From NCBI GenBank assembly GCA_965243835.1, contig OZ251578.1:1798001-1862000 (forward strand): a DNA stretch of 64,000 nucleotides, in the 5' to 3' direction. Source of the stretch: G965202665 sp965243835. Lineage in GTDB: Bacteria > Actinomycetota > Acidimicrobiia > Spongiisociales > Spongiisociaceae. The position numbers and the translations under genes were made by a program. Of the stretch, positions 7,563 through 17,414 are shown one piece after another (the first letter of the stretch is position 1; every line of letters begins with the position of its first letter). Below the pieces are notes generated by a model. It saw only the letters and a program-made list of their open reading frames with translations. It was not told the origin of the DNA and did no database searches.

Positions 7563-8633
7563 ATGAAACTACAAACCTGCAACTCCCCGGCCCCGCTCGG
7601 CGACGACGGCCCCTCCGCGACGGGTTCCAGCGCCCGCGCCGAATATTCGCTGCACCGGGGCGACGTATTGGACGTCTATCAGGACTGGCCCCGCCCGGAT
7701 GCGATAATTTCGGACGGAGCCTACGGCTTGGGGGGCTTCCCCGGCGACCCGCCCTCCGCCGCCCGGTTGCCCGAATGGTACGCTCCGCATGCGCAAGCCT
7801 GGTCCAAATACGCCCTGCCGTCCACCGCCTTGTGGTTCTGGAACACGGAACAGGGTTGGGCGTCGTGCCATCCCCTGCTCATGGAATTGGGATGGGTCTA
7901 CGAGCAAACCATCGTCTGGGATAAAGGCCTGGGCCATGCGGCCGGCAACTCCAACGGCCAAACCCTGCGCCGGTTCCCGGTGGTGACGGAGGTGTGCGTG
8001 CTCTATTCCCGCAAACTGGAGTTTCCGACCGGACGGGCAATGCTGACCGCGCAGGAATGGTTGCGACATGAGTGGCGACGTTCCGGTCTGCCGCTCAACT
8101 CGGCCAACGAAGCGTGCGGGGTGCGCAACGCCGCCGCCCGCAAATACCTGACCTCGGATCGACACTGGTATTTCCCGCCGGCCGGGATGATGGAACGAAT
8201 GGCGCGCTACGCCAACCAACGCGGCCGTCCGACCAGCCGCCCCTACTTCTCCATCGACGGCGAGCGGCCGGTCACGGCCGCGGACTGGCGGAAGCTGCGA
8301 TACAAATGGAACTTTGAACACGGCGTCACCAACGTTTGGAATCACCCTCCGGTAAACGGCAAAGAGAGGTACCGGGGCTCCGGTTCAGGTTCCGCGCCCC
8401 ATGGCCGTAATCCGGGACCCAACTCCGCCGCCCATCTCAACCAAAAACCCTTGGCCCTAATGAGGCGGATTGTCAAAGCCTGCACCGACCGCGCCGATGT
8501 CGTGTGGGAACCTTTCGGCGGCTTGTGCACCGGTGCGGCGGCCGCCCTGGAGTTGGGTCGCCGGGCGTACGCGGCGGAAACGGTGACGTTCTTCGCCGAC
8601 ATAGCCCAAGAACGCCTAGCGCAAGCGGCTTAA
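7563..8633 (+). CDS. Solitary DNA methyltransferase (N6_N4_Mtase fold), DGAYG-type catalytic motif
   Basis: A 356-aa protein with the two halves of a DNA adenine/cytosine-N4 methyltransferase. The catalytic motif IV is SDGAYG (residues 50-55), a known variant of (D/N)PP(Y/W). The SAM-binding region lies near the C-terminus (HLNQKPLALMRRIV, then VVWEPFGGLCTGAAAALELGRRAYAAE), so the order is beta-class. A central segment (RHEWRRSGLPLNSANEACGVRNAAARKYL) is probably the target-recognition domain. GAAAGG lies just before the ATG. No restriction endonuclease is recognised next to it, though a short decayed-looking reading frame follows. It is either an orphan methylase or the remains of a type II system. 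Confidence 0.8.
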   Translation: MKLQTCNSPAPLGDDGPSATGSSARAEYSLHRGDVLDVYQDWPRPDAIISDGAYGLGGFPGDPPSAARLPEWYAPHAQAWSKYALPSTALWFWNTEQGWASCHPLLMELGWVYEQTIVWDKGLGHAAGNSNGQTLRRFPVVTEVCVLYSRKLEFPTGRAMLTAQEWLRHEWRRSGLPLNSANEACGVRNAAARKYLTSDRHWYFPPAGMMERMARYANQRGRPTSRPYFSIDGERPVTAADWRKLRYKWNFEHGVTNVWNHPPVNGKERYRGSGSGSAPHGRNPGPNSAAHLNQKPLALMRRIVKACTDRADVVWEPFGGLCTGAAAALELGRRAYAAETVTFFADIAQERLAQAA

Positions 8634-9284
8634 CCGCTATGACCGAAACCCGGAATTCCCCCGCGCTGTCCGCGCCATCCGCCCACCTCTGGGCGCGTTC
8701 CGCTAAAAGGGAGCTGTGTTGGTGGACTGGATGACCGGAAAGAGCCTCCACGCCTCCCAGCTCGCCGCCTACGCGGGGACGGAATGGACGGCGGACGGGG
8801 AGGGGAAGGTATGGGGACGGGGCGCCCCTTCTCCGGCGGCGACCGCGGCGGCTTCGGCTGACAGACCGCGGAGCGGGGCAACGAGGAACATCACCGGCGA
8901 GAAGAGGAAATCACCCCATCCCGCCAACACTAAAAAAAGGGGCCCACCACCTACGCGCCGCGCATCCTCCTTCTCCTCCACCCCTCCCAGCCGCACTCCG
9001 CCGGGAGCAGGGGGGAATGTCCCAGATAACTTCCCGTTGCAACGGGGAGTTGAATCCTTGTAACGGAGAAATACCCGCACGAGAGACGGGCCGTCTTCTC
9101 CCTGTTACAACAAGGAGGTGCGCCGCTATTCCCCGTTCGAACGGGGTCGCCGCGCCGGGCCGAGCGGGAATCGGGCGGGCCCCGGGGGAGGGAAGCACCG
9201 CCGCGAGGCGGGGGTCTTTACCGTTCCGGCGGCGGGTCCCGTTTGACGAATAAGTTCCCGAATATATACGGGGGCGGGGGCGGG
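8634..9284. other. 651-bp region without a convincing gene; palindrome-rich, possible decayed gene
   Basis: The stretch lies between the rightward methyltransferase and the leftward CO dehydrogenase operon. At 8638 an ATG opens a short frame (MTETRNSPALSAPSAHLW...). After a shift of frame near 8706 a plausible continuation reads GAVLVDWMTGKSLHASQLAAYAGTEW, which suggests a frameshifted remnant. The right part (about 9030-9150) is packed with inverted repeats listed separately. No promoter, tRNA or complete gene was recognised. Confidence 0.5.
9033..9146. repeat. Cluster of three palindromes
   Basis: CCCGTTGCAACGGG at 9033-9046 and CCCCGTTCGAACGGGG at 9131-9146 are perfect palindromes. Between them TTGTAACGGAGAA (9058-9070) pairs with TTCTCCCTGTTACAA (9096-9110) apart from a two-base bulge. 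Related CCGTTGCGAACGG-like sequences occur near 19603 and 19747. These may be a dispersed palindromic repeat family, or a strong bidirectional terminator between convergent genes. Confidence 0.55.
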
Positions 9285-10184
9285 TCAGGCGGGGAGGTGG
9301 GCGGCGGGGTTGTCCCGGAAGGCTTTTTGGCAACCGGCGGCGCAGAAATAGAAGAGGTTGCCGTCGTGCTCGGCGGTGAAGGCGGCCGTAGCCGGGTTCA
9401 CCGACATTCCGCATACCGGGTCCGTCGCCTGTTCGGGGAGTTCCACCGGCGGGGCGGCCGAATCCTTGTGGGAGGTGCGGTGGGCCACCAGTTCGGCCAT
9501 TATGGAAACGGCCATCTCCTCGTGGGTGGTGGAACCCAAATCCATTCCGGCCGGGGCCCGCACCCGGAGGGCGTCCTCCTCGGAGACCCCGTTGTCCCGC
9601 AACCAGGCACGCACCGCTTCCGCCCGTTTCGGCGAAGCCACCAACCCCACGTACACGGCGGTGGTTCCCAGCGCCGACAGCAGGGCCGGCTCGTCGAAGG
9701 AACCCTGGGTGGCCGCCACCACGTAGGAGCGGTCCGCCATTTCCGCGATGGACTCCGCCTGCGCCGCCCCGGTAACCTCGGATGTCCGCCAACCCACCGC
9801 CCGGGCCGTCTCGGCCAAGGCGACGGTCATCGGAGAGGAACCGGCTATCACCAAGTGCGGGGCGGGCAACATCGGCTCCACGAACACCTCCATCTCCCCT
9901 TCGCTGTCGCAGGCCATGGGAACTTCGGTCACTCCCGGCCGGTCGTCGCTCCGCCCCAGGGACAGCGCCCGCGCCCGGCCGTCCCCCAGGGCCTGCAACG
10001 AAGAGCGCACCACGGTGGGGGCGGCGCAGGCCCCGCCCAGCCATCCTTCCATTCGGCCGTCCGGGTGGATGACGGCTTTGGAACCCGCCTTGCCGGAGGA
10101 CGGCCCCCGCGCCCAGGTGACGGTGGCCAGGACGAAGGCCCGGCCCTCCCGCCGGAGCCGGGCCGCCCGGGCCAGAACATCCAC
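9285..10184 (-). CDS. XdhC/CoxF-family CO dehydrogenase maturation protein fused to a YHS domain
   Basis: A 299-aa protein. Residues 1-105 match the XdhC/CoxI N-terminal domain (FVLATVTWARGPSSGKAGSKAV; GWLGGACAAPTVV). Residues 108-235 form the Rossmann C-domain (HLVIAGSSPMTVALAE; VGLVASPKRA). Residues 255-297 are a YHS domain (DPVCGMSVN; FYFCAAGCQKAF) with Cys258, Cys281 and Cys285. XdhC proteins escort or mature the molybdenum cofactor; in Oligotropha the XdhC homologue CoxF acts with CoxE in copper insertion. YHS domains bind metals, often copper, so the fusion may deliver copper to the Mo-Cu site (inference). GTG start 13 bp after coxL and last gene of the operon. Confidence 0.87.
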   Translation of the reverse strand: MDVLARAARLRREGRAFVLATVTWARGPSSGKAGSKAVIHPDGRMEGWLGGACAAPTVVRSSLQALGDGRARALSLGRSDDRPGVTEVPMACDSEGEMEVFVEPMLPAPHLVIAGSSPMTVALAETARAVGWRTSEVTGAAQAESIAEMADRSYVVAATQGSFDEPALLSALGTTAVYVGLVASPKRAEAVRAWLRDNGVSEEDALRVRAPAGMDLGSTTHEEMAVSIMAELVAHRTSHKDSAAPPVELPEQATDPVCGMSVNPATAAFTAEHDGNLFYFCAAGCQKAFRDNPAAHLPA

Positions 10185-10197
10185 CGGCCGGCCCGGC

Positions 10198-12561
<2,364 letters not shown>

Positions 12562-12563
12562 TA

Positions 12564-13049
12564 TCAGCTCCCCTCTCCGTCGCCTGCGGCGGCTTGGGCT
12601 TGCCCGGCGGCCTGGATGGCCGACACGATGTTCAAATATCCGGTGCACCGGCAGATGTTGCCGGAAATGGCCCAGCGCACCTCGTCGTCGGAGGGGCTGG
12701 GGTTTTCTTCCAGAAGGGACGCTCCGACCAGCATCATCCCCGGGGTGCAGAAACCGCACTGCAACCCGTGGTGGGACTTGAACGCCTCCTGGACGGGATG
12801 CAGTTCCCCGTTCTGCTTCAGGCCTTCCACGGTGGTTACTTCCCGTCCGTCGGCCTGCACCGCGAACATCGTGCAGGACTTCACCGGGCGGCCGTCGAGC
12901 AGAACCGTGCACGCTCCGCAGGAAGTGGTGTCGCATCCGATGTGGGTTCCGCGCAACTCCAAGTCGGAGCGGATGAAATCCACCAGGAGCCGCCGGGGCT
13001 CCACCTCCCGGGTTTCCCCGGAGCCGTTGATCGTTACCGTAACCTGCAT
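12564..13049 (-). CDS. coxS: Aerobic carbon monoxide dehydrogenase small (2Fe-2S) subunit
   Basis: A 161-aa iron-sulfur subunit passing electrons from the Mo-Cu site to FAD in CoxM. The plant-ferredoxin-type cluster uses Cys39, Cys44, Cys47 and Cys59 (GCDTTSCGAC...KSC). The second cluster uses Cys98, Cys101, Cys133 and Cys135 (CGFC...ICRC). All eight ligands are present. Its ATG overlaps the coxM stop as TGATG, so translation is coupled. The last 20 residues are Ala/Gln-rich. Confidence 0.95.
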   Translation of the reverse strand: MQVTVTINGSGETREVEPRRLLVDFIRSDLELRGTHIGCDTTSCGACTVLLDGRPVKSCTMFAVQADGREVTTVEGLKQNGELHPVQEAFKSHHGLQCGFCTPGMMLVGASLLEENPSPSDDEVRWAISGNICRCTGYLNIVSAIQAAGQAQAAAGDGEGS

Positions 13050-13924
13050 CAGCTCTCCCCTCTTGCTTGGGCGAGGGCGGAGGCGAACCCCCGCCGGGTG
13101 TATTCGGCGACCACCGCCCGCTTGTATTCGGCGGGACCGCGGACATCGCCGTCCGGGTCGCAGGAGCGGGCGGCGATTTGCGCCGCTTCCGCAAACAGTT
13201 CGGGCCCGGGTCGCTGACCGGCCATCATCTGTTCGGCGGCGGTCACTTTCAGGTTGTGCGGATAAACCGAAGTGAGGGCCAATCCCGCTTCGGCCACCCG
13301 GCCGGACTCGTCCAATTGGAGGTGGGTCGCCACCCCCACCGTGGCGTAATCGCCGATTTTGCGCTCCAGTTTCAGGTAGGCGCCGCCGGCCGCCCCCCGG
13401 TAGCGGGGGATGCGGACTTCCGTAACCATCTCCCCCGGCTCCAAGGCGTTGGTGAACGGGCCGACTATGAAATCCGCGGCCGGGATGGTCCGTTCGCCTG
13501 CGGCGGAGCGGACGGCCACCGCAGCCCCCACCGCCAGCATCACCGAGTTCCAATCCCCCTCCGGATCGCAGTGGGCCACCGAACCGCACAGGGTTCCCCG
13601 GTTGCGCACCAGCGGATCGGAAATCCAGGGAGCGGCGGCGGCCATGGTGCGATTGGCGCGTTTCACCAAGTCGGAGGCGGCCACGTCCGCGTGCCGGGCC
13701 AAGGCTCCGACCGCCAGATGCCCGTTGGACTCCCGGATGTAGTCCAGCCCGGTCAGGTTGTTGATGTCAACCAGGTAGCCGGGAGAGGCCAGCCGCAGTT
13801 TCATCATCGGAATCAGGCTCTGCCCTCCGGCGAGAACCCGTCCTCCGCCCCCCGCCTCCCCCAAAGCGGACAACGCCTCGCCCAGGGTGGCGGGAGCCGA
13901 ATACTCAAAAGCGGATGGATACAC
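13049..13924 (-). CDS. coxM: Aerobic carbon monoxide dehydrogenase medium (FAD) subunit
   Basis: A 291-aa FAD-binding subunit that carries electrons from the [2Fe-2S] centres to the quinone pool. FAD motifs are AGGQS at 32-36 and TLCGS at 111-115 (the usual TIGGS, here with Cys). GTG at 13924 is chosen because AAGGAGG lies eight bases upstream and the sequence then starts with the family's typical YPSAFEYSAP. It is the first gene of coxM-coxS-coxL, the order normal for form I enzymes. Confidence 0.93.
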   Translation of the reverse strand: MYPSAFEYSAPATLGEALSALGEAGGGGRVLAGGQSLIPMMKLRLASPGYLVDINNLTGLDYIRESNGHLAVGALARHADVAASDLVKRANRTMAAAAPWISDPLVRNRGTLCGSVAHCDPEGDWNSVMLAVGAAVAVRSAAGERTIPAADFIVGPFTNALEPGEMVTEVRIPRYRGAAGGAYLKLERKIGDYATVGVATHLQLDESGRVAEAGLALTSVYPHNLKVTAAEQMMAGQRPGPELFAEAAQIAARSCDPDGDVRGPAEYKRAVVAEYTRRGFASALAQARGES

Positions 13925-14400
13925 GACCCGCACCTCCTTGGTTTCGCTCTTGCCTTTCCCCTTGTATAGCAGGTTTCCCGGCCGCGCGCCGGAAAAGCGC
14001 GGGAATTTTTGCCCGGCGCCGCGGATAGGCGCCGGAAGTCGCAGAACCGGGGGCGGACGACGGGAGCGGGCGTTCGCGAACCGGGGGAAACAGGAGTTGT
14101 TTTGCCTCGCAAAATTCGTATATTGAATTTTACAGGCGTAAAAATATCTAAAACAGCGGCGTTGCCATGACCGATCAACACCCGCAACCGTCGCCCGGGG
14201 ACGCCGCCGTATAGCGGACCTTTTGGGAACGCGCCCGCTGGACGGGTCGACAACCCGTGGGCGCAGGCCGTGTGCGCCGGCCAAGACGTTGGCAACAGTT
14301 TTGCTTAGGTGAAGACTAGGAATATCCGGTCTTTGAGAAGATTTAGCCAGCCTCTGACCAAGGCGCCCCGCTTCCCTAGCTTGGCAACCATTTATAGCGC
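13925..14400. other. 476-bp intergenic region upstream of the cox operon
   Basis: No gene is supported here. An AT-rich island at about 14098-14150 stands out from the surrounding GC and is the likely promoter area for the leftward cox genes. A GC-rich hairpin (14013-14035) and other pairing segments such as TTCCCG/CGGGAA near 13975-14004 would lie in the cox mRNA leader of 100-200 nt. This could allow post-transcriptional control, but no known riboswitch was recognised. Confidence 0.5.
14013..14035 (-). promoter_or_regulatory. Hairpin in the presumed cox leader
   Basis: CCGGCGCC and GGCGCCGG are perfect 8-bp arms around GCGGATA, about 90 nt before the coxM start. It could be an attenuator or a leader structure; nothing shows which. 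Confidence 0.4.
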
Positions 14401-15141
14401 CTACCGCGAGCGCGGCATTTCGTTGTATGTCTCACCGTGCAGTATGCGGCCGCCGGATTTGGGGGTGCGGCCGCCCCATTGTTTGAAGAAAAAAGGGATC
14501 CGGGAATCGGCGCATTGTTCGCGTAGGTCGATCGCCCATTCGGGTTGCATTGGACGGGCTCCCGGGCCGCTTTCGCCGCCCACTATCATCCAATGCACTC
14601 CGCTCAAATCCAGGTTCGGCAGGGGTCCGAGCAAGGGTTCGGCGCTTACGAACCTGATGGCAGCGTCCACCTCGCGCAGATGGTCGATCCTGAACTTGTA
14701 GCGGGCGGTTTCCACGCTTACCCCCATCCACAGGTTGGGCGGCCACTCCAGCGCTTGTCCGAAGCGGGCCAGTCGGCGGGAACGTTTAGTGAGCAACTGG
14801 TACTGGTGCCGGGGAGTGTCGGCGATCACATCAAACACGCGGCGAATGAACTCGTCGGGCACATCCTTGTGGAACAAGTCGCTCATCGAGTCCACGAAAA
14901 TGGTGCGCGGCTTGCGCCAAGAGCGGGGAATATCCAAGGCCTTGGGATGCAAGGTCATCCCGAAACCCGGCCCGCTGGTGCGAGGGTCGCCGTCCCGGCG
15001 ATACTTCTCCACTCCCATCGCCTGCAACCGCTTCGCCAACGTGAGCGCGTAGCAGTTGTCGCACCCCGGCGAAGTGCGATCGCACCCGGTGGTCGGATTC
15101 CAGGTGGCCCCGGTCCACTCGATCGCGGTCTTGTCAGACAT
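14401..15141 (-). CDS. Phage Gp37/Gp68-like protein, DUF5131 family
   Basis: A 246-aa protein of the DUF5131 (phage Gp37/Gp68) family. It opens with the family's hallmark TAIEWTGATWNPTTGCDRTSPGCDNCYA, a CxxxSxGCxxCYA arrangement that resembles a metal or iron-sulfur cluster binding loop of the radical-SAM-like kind. Further family blocks are FVDSMSDLFH, QLLTKRSRR, LWMGVSVE, SAEPLLGPL and VGGESGPGARPM. The biochemical role is unknown to me. It begins three bases after the MT-A70 gene, whose last codons contain its ribosome-binding site, so the two are coupled. Such pairs are typical of phages and integrated elements. Confidence 0.87.
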   Translation of the reverse strand: MSDKTAIEWTGATWNPTTGCDRTSPGCDNCYALTLAKRLQAMGVEKYRRDGDPRTSGPGFGMTLHPKALDIPRSWRKPRTIFVDSMSDLFHKDVPDEFIRRVFDVIADTPRHQYQLLTKRSRRLARFGQALEWPPNLWMGVSVETARYKFRIDHLREVDAAIRFVSAEPLLGPLPNLDLSGVHWMIVGGESGPGARPMQPEWAIDLREQCADSRIPFFFKQWGGRTPKSGGRILHGETYNEMPRSR

Positions 15142-15144
15142 CGG

Positions 15145-15855
15145 CTATTCCTCCTCGTTTCCGCGGCGAGCGCCCTCTGTCCGCCGGTTGTCCCGGGCCG
15201 GCGAATGTTCGCCGTCGGCTTCCAAACCCCACGCGTGCCATCCGTCAGCGCGGCGTCGGGCGAACAGCTCGATTTTCTTCGATTCGGGAAACATCCGCTC
15301 GATGCGCTTGCGCACCTCCGCCGGTTTCTCCGAATGCGGACCCCGTTTGGCGCTCAGGAACTGCCGTACGTTGCGCGCCCCGCGCGGGTGCGGTATTTTG
15401 CCGCGCTTGAAAACCAGGCACAGCTCGCACTGGCTCATCGTGTAGAAGCCGGGGTTGACCCGCACCTTGTCCCACACGAAAGCGACCGTCGCCCATGCGA
15501 AGCCCCACGATTTGCCCAAATCAATGGCCTGATCCAGGTGAGGGTTGGTGGCCCACATAAACAGCAGGCAGTCGTCGGCCGCTATGTCGGGCACGGACAG
15601 ATCCTTCAGGTGGTCGAGAGTAACGGTCGGGTAATGCCGCATCGCCCCGCCCGTATCCCGGCTCCCCGCCCCGGCGTGCTGCAACTGCCCCTTGTAGTCC
15701 CAAGGCGGGTCGGCGTAGATGATGTCAAACCGGCCTTGCGGCAGTTCGGGGAAGTCGCCGGAAACTCCGTTCCAGAGATGGTCGAACGCGGCGCGCGTCA
15801 ACCGCCCGGGCTCCGCTTCCGCCGACGGACGAGCCAAATTTCCCGTTACGGCCAT
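15145..15855 (-). CDS. MT-A70 family adenine methyltransferase
   Basis: A 236-aa MT-A70-family N6-adenine methyltransferase. The catalytic motif DPPW is at residues 49-52 (FDIIYADPPWDY). Other family blocks are FMWATNPHLDQAIDL, WGFAWATVAFVWDK, LVFKRGKI, FLSAKRGPHSEKP and ERMFPESKKIELFARR. ATG at 15855 is preferred over an in-frame GTG four codons upstream because GAGGAG sits five bases before it. The target could be DNA, as for phage and mobile-element members. It is coupled to the DUF5131 gene and lies 89 bp past the recA stop. Confidence 0.88.
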   Translation of the reverse strand: MAVTGNLARPSAEAEPGRLTRAAFDHLWNGVSGDFPELPQGRFDIIYADPPWDYKGQLQHAGAGSRDTGGAMRHYPTVTLDHLKDLSVPDIAADDCLLFMWATNPHLDQAIDLGKSWGFAWATVAFVWDKVRVNPGFYTMSQCELCLVFKRGKIPHPRGARNVRQFLSAKRGPHSEKPAEVRKRIERMFPESKKIELFARRRADGWHAWGLEADGEHSPARDNRRTEGARRGNEEE

Positions 15856-15882
15856 CTTGCTCCTCACCTCTTCCGTCCGGAG

Positions 15883-15913
15883 CGTCCGGGGCGAATCCGA
15901 AACGCCCCGGACG
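15883..15913 (-). terminator. Hairpin after recA
   Basis: CGTCCGGGGCG and CGCCCCGGACG are perfect 11-bp arms around a 9-base loop, about 30 bp past the recA stop on the leftward strand. There is no T run. It separates recA from the methyltransferase pair. Confidence 0.65.
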
Positions 15914-15944
15914 GAATCAGTGTATCGGGCAATCCGCTAACCGG

Positions 15945-16988
15945 TCAGGCGGTGGCGGGTTGGGGGGTTTCCGCCCCGGCCGGCGCCTCGGAATCGGGTT
16001 CCGGCGGGGGGTTGACCGCGGCCAGCACCATGTCCTGGAGTTGCACGGCCACCTCCGGGTTCTCCCGCAGGAAAGCCTTGGCCTTCTCCCGTCCCTGGCC
16101 CAGCTGATCCCCGTCGAACGTGTACCAGGCCCCGCTCTTTTTCACGATGCCCTCGTCCACCGCCACGTCCAGCAGGCTCCCCTCCCGGGAGATGCCCTTG
16201 CCGAACATAATGTCGAACTCGGCCGTCCGGAATGGGGGTGCCACCTTGTTCTTCACCACCCGGGCACGCACCCGGTTGCCGATCTGCACGCCGCCGTCCT
16301 TGATGGCCTCGATGCGGCGCACGTCGATCCGCACGCTGGAATAGAACTTGAGGGCGCGACCGCCGGGCGTCACCTCCGGCGACCCGTACACCACCCCGAT
16401 CTTCTCCCGCAGTTGGTTGATGAAGATGGCGGTGGTGGACGACCGGTTGATCCCGGCCGTCAACTTGCGCAGGGCCTGCGACATCAGCCGGGCCTGCAAG
16501 CCGACATGGGTATCCCCCATCTCCCCTTCGATCTCGGCCCGGGGCACCAGGGCGGCCACCGAATCCACCACCACCACGTCCAGGGCGTTGGAACGCACCA
16601 GGATGTCGGCGATTTCCAGGGCCTGCTCCCCGGTGTCGGGCTGGGACAGCAACAGTTCGTCGGTGTTCACCCCCAGCGCCTGCGCGTACACCGGGTCCAG
16701 GGCGTGTTCGGCGTCCACGAAGGCGGCTTGCCCGCCGTTGCGTTGCGCCTCGGCCACCACATGCAGGGCGAGGGTCGTCTTGCCGCTGGACTCCGGGCCG
16801 TACATCTCCACCACCCGTCCCCGGGGCACCCCCCCGATCCCCAGGGCGATGTCCAGAGCCAGGGCCCCGGTGGGGATGTGCTCGATCCGCAGGTGGGTCC
16901 CCTCGCCCAGCCGCATGATGGCCCCCTTGCCGAACTGCCGTTCGATCTGGGTCATGGCCGTGTCAAGGGCCTGATTTTTTTGCTTCAT
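15945..16988 (-). CDS. recA: Recombinase RecA
   Basis: A 347-aa RecA that forms filaments on single-stranded DNA, drives strand exchange and triggers LexA self-cleavage. Walker A GPESSGKT is at 64-71, and the family blocks VVVVDSVAALVPRAEIEGEMGD, INQLREKIGVVYGSPE and GGRALKFYSSVR are intact. The ATG at 16988 follows AAGGAG. A LexA box lies inside the promoter about 300 bp upstream. recX, which usually follows recA in actinobacteria, is absent here; a hairpin and a phage-like methyltransferase pair occupy its place. The last 20 residues form a Pro/Glu-rich tail. Confidence 0.98.
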   Translation of the reverse strand: MKQKNQALDTAMTQIERQFGKGAIMRLGEGTHLRIEHIPTGALALDIALGIGGVPRGRVVEMYGPESSGKTTLALHVVAEAQRNGGQAAFVDAEHALDPVYAQALGVNTDELLLSQPDTGEQALEIADILVRSNALDVVVVDSVAALVPRAEIEGEMGDTHVGLQARLMSQALRKLTAGINRSSTTAIFINQLREKIGVVYGSPEVTPGGRALKFYSSVRIDVRRIEAIKDGGVQIGNRVRARVVKNKVAPPFRTAEFDIMFGKGISREGSLLDVAVDEGIVKKSGAWYTFDGDQLGQGREKAKAFLRENPEVAVQLQDMVLAAVNPPPEPDSEAPAGAETPQPATA

Positions 16989-17414
16989 TGCCTTTGCTCC
17001 TTCGTGCGTTGTCGATTGCGCCTTGCGCTTTCCTCCGCCCGGTGCCGGACCGGCCCCGGTCGGCGCGCGTCGCCTGTGGAGCACTAAGGTACGGACTGCC
17101 TGTGACAAAAACGCGGGCGGGGCCGTTTCCGACCCGTTCTTCGCTTTCCTCCTTGCCTTCTCTCCGCCCGTCGGCAGGTCGCACCCGCCTTAAATTACAC
17201 GAATGTTTTTCAACATCGGGGCAATTCGTCCTTGCGCCCCCGCAGGGATGCAAAGTCCAATATGCCTCATTTCCGCGGCGAATACTACCCGAACGTATGT
17301 TCGGTAGCAAGTATTTGGATTCCGGGCGGCGAACAGGGACGGCGGCGGGCGGAGGGGCAATCGCCGAAACCCTTGCCGGACAAGGAAAAACGAACGGCGG
17401 GCAGTGCCGGGGAT
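16989..17414. other. 426-bp recA upstream region with a long leader
   Basis: No gene is supported. The SOS promoter (17282-17310) is at the far end, leaving a leader of roughly 285 nt before the recA ATG. The leader has purine-rich stretches and GC-rich inverted segments such as GACCGG/CCGGTC near 17045-17065. A secondary downstream promoter is possible but not clear. Confidence 0.5.
17282..17310 (-). promoter_or_regulatory. SOS-controlled recA promoter with LexA box
   Basis: On the leftward strand TTGCTA (-35) and TAGTAT (-10) are 17 bases apart. The spacer contains CGAACATACGTTCG (17290-17303), a perfect match to the actinobacterial SOS box CGAAC-N4-GTTCG. LexA bound here would cover the promoter. 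The box is intergenic between thpR and recA and faces recA. Confidence 0.85.

Noticed and set aside
9031..9150. Possible CRISPR remnant: GTTGCAACGG...GAGTTGAATCC looks like part of a CRISPR repeat
   Set aside because: Only one copy is present, there are no regularly spaced repeats, and no cas gene was recognised in the window.
12562..13194. N-terminal extension of coxL to 13194
   Set aside because: The extension is an out-of-frame reading of coxS and coxM; the ATG at 12561 has a ribosome-binding site and family-typical start.
13925..14400. Molybdenum-cofactor riboswitch upstream of coxM
   Set aside because: Hairpins are present, but I could not match a known Moco RNA motif by eye; only an unspecific leader structure is reported.
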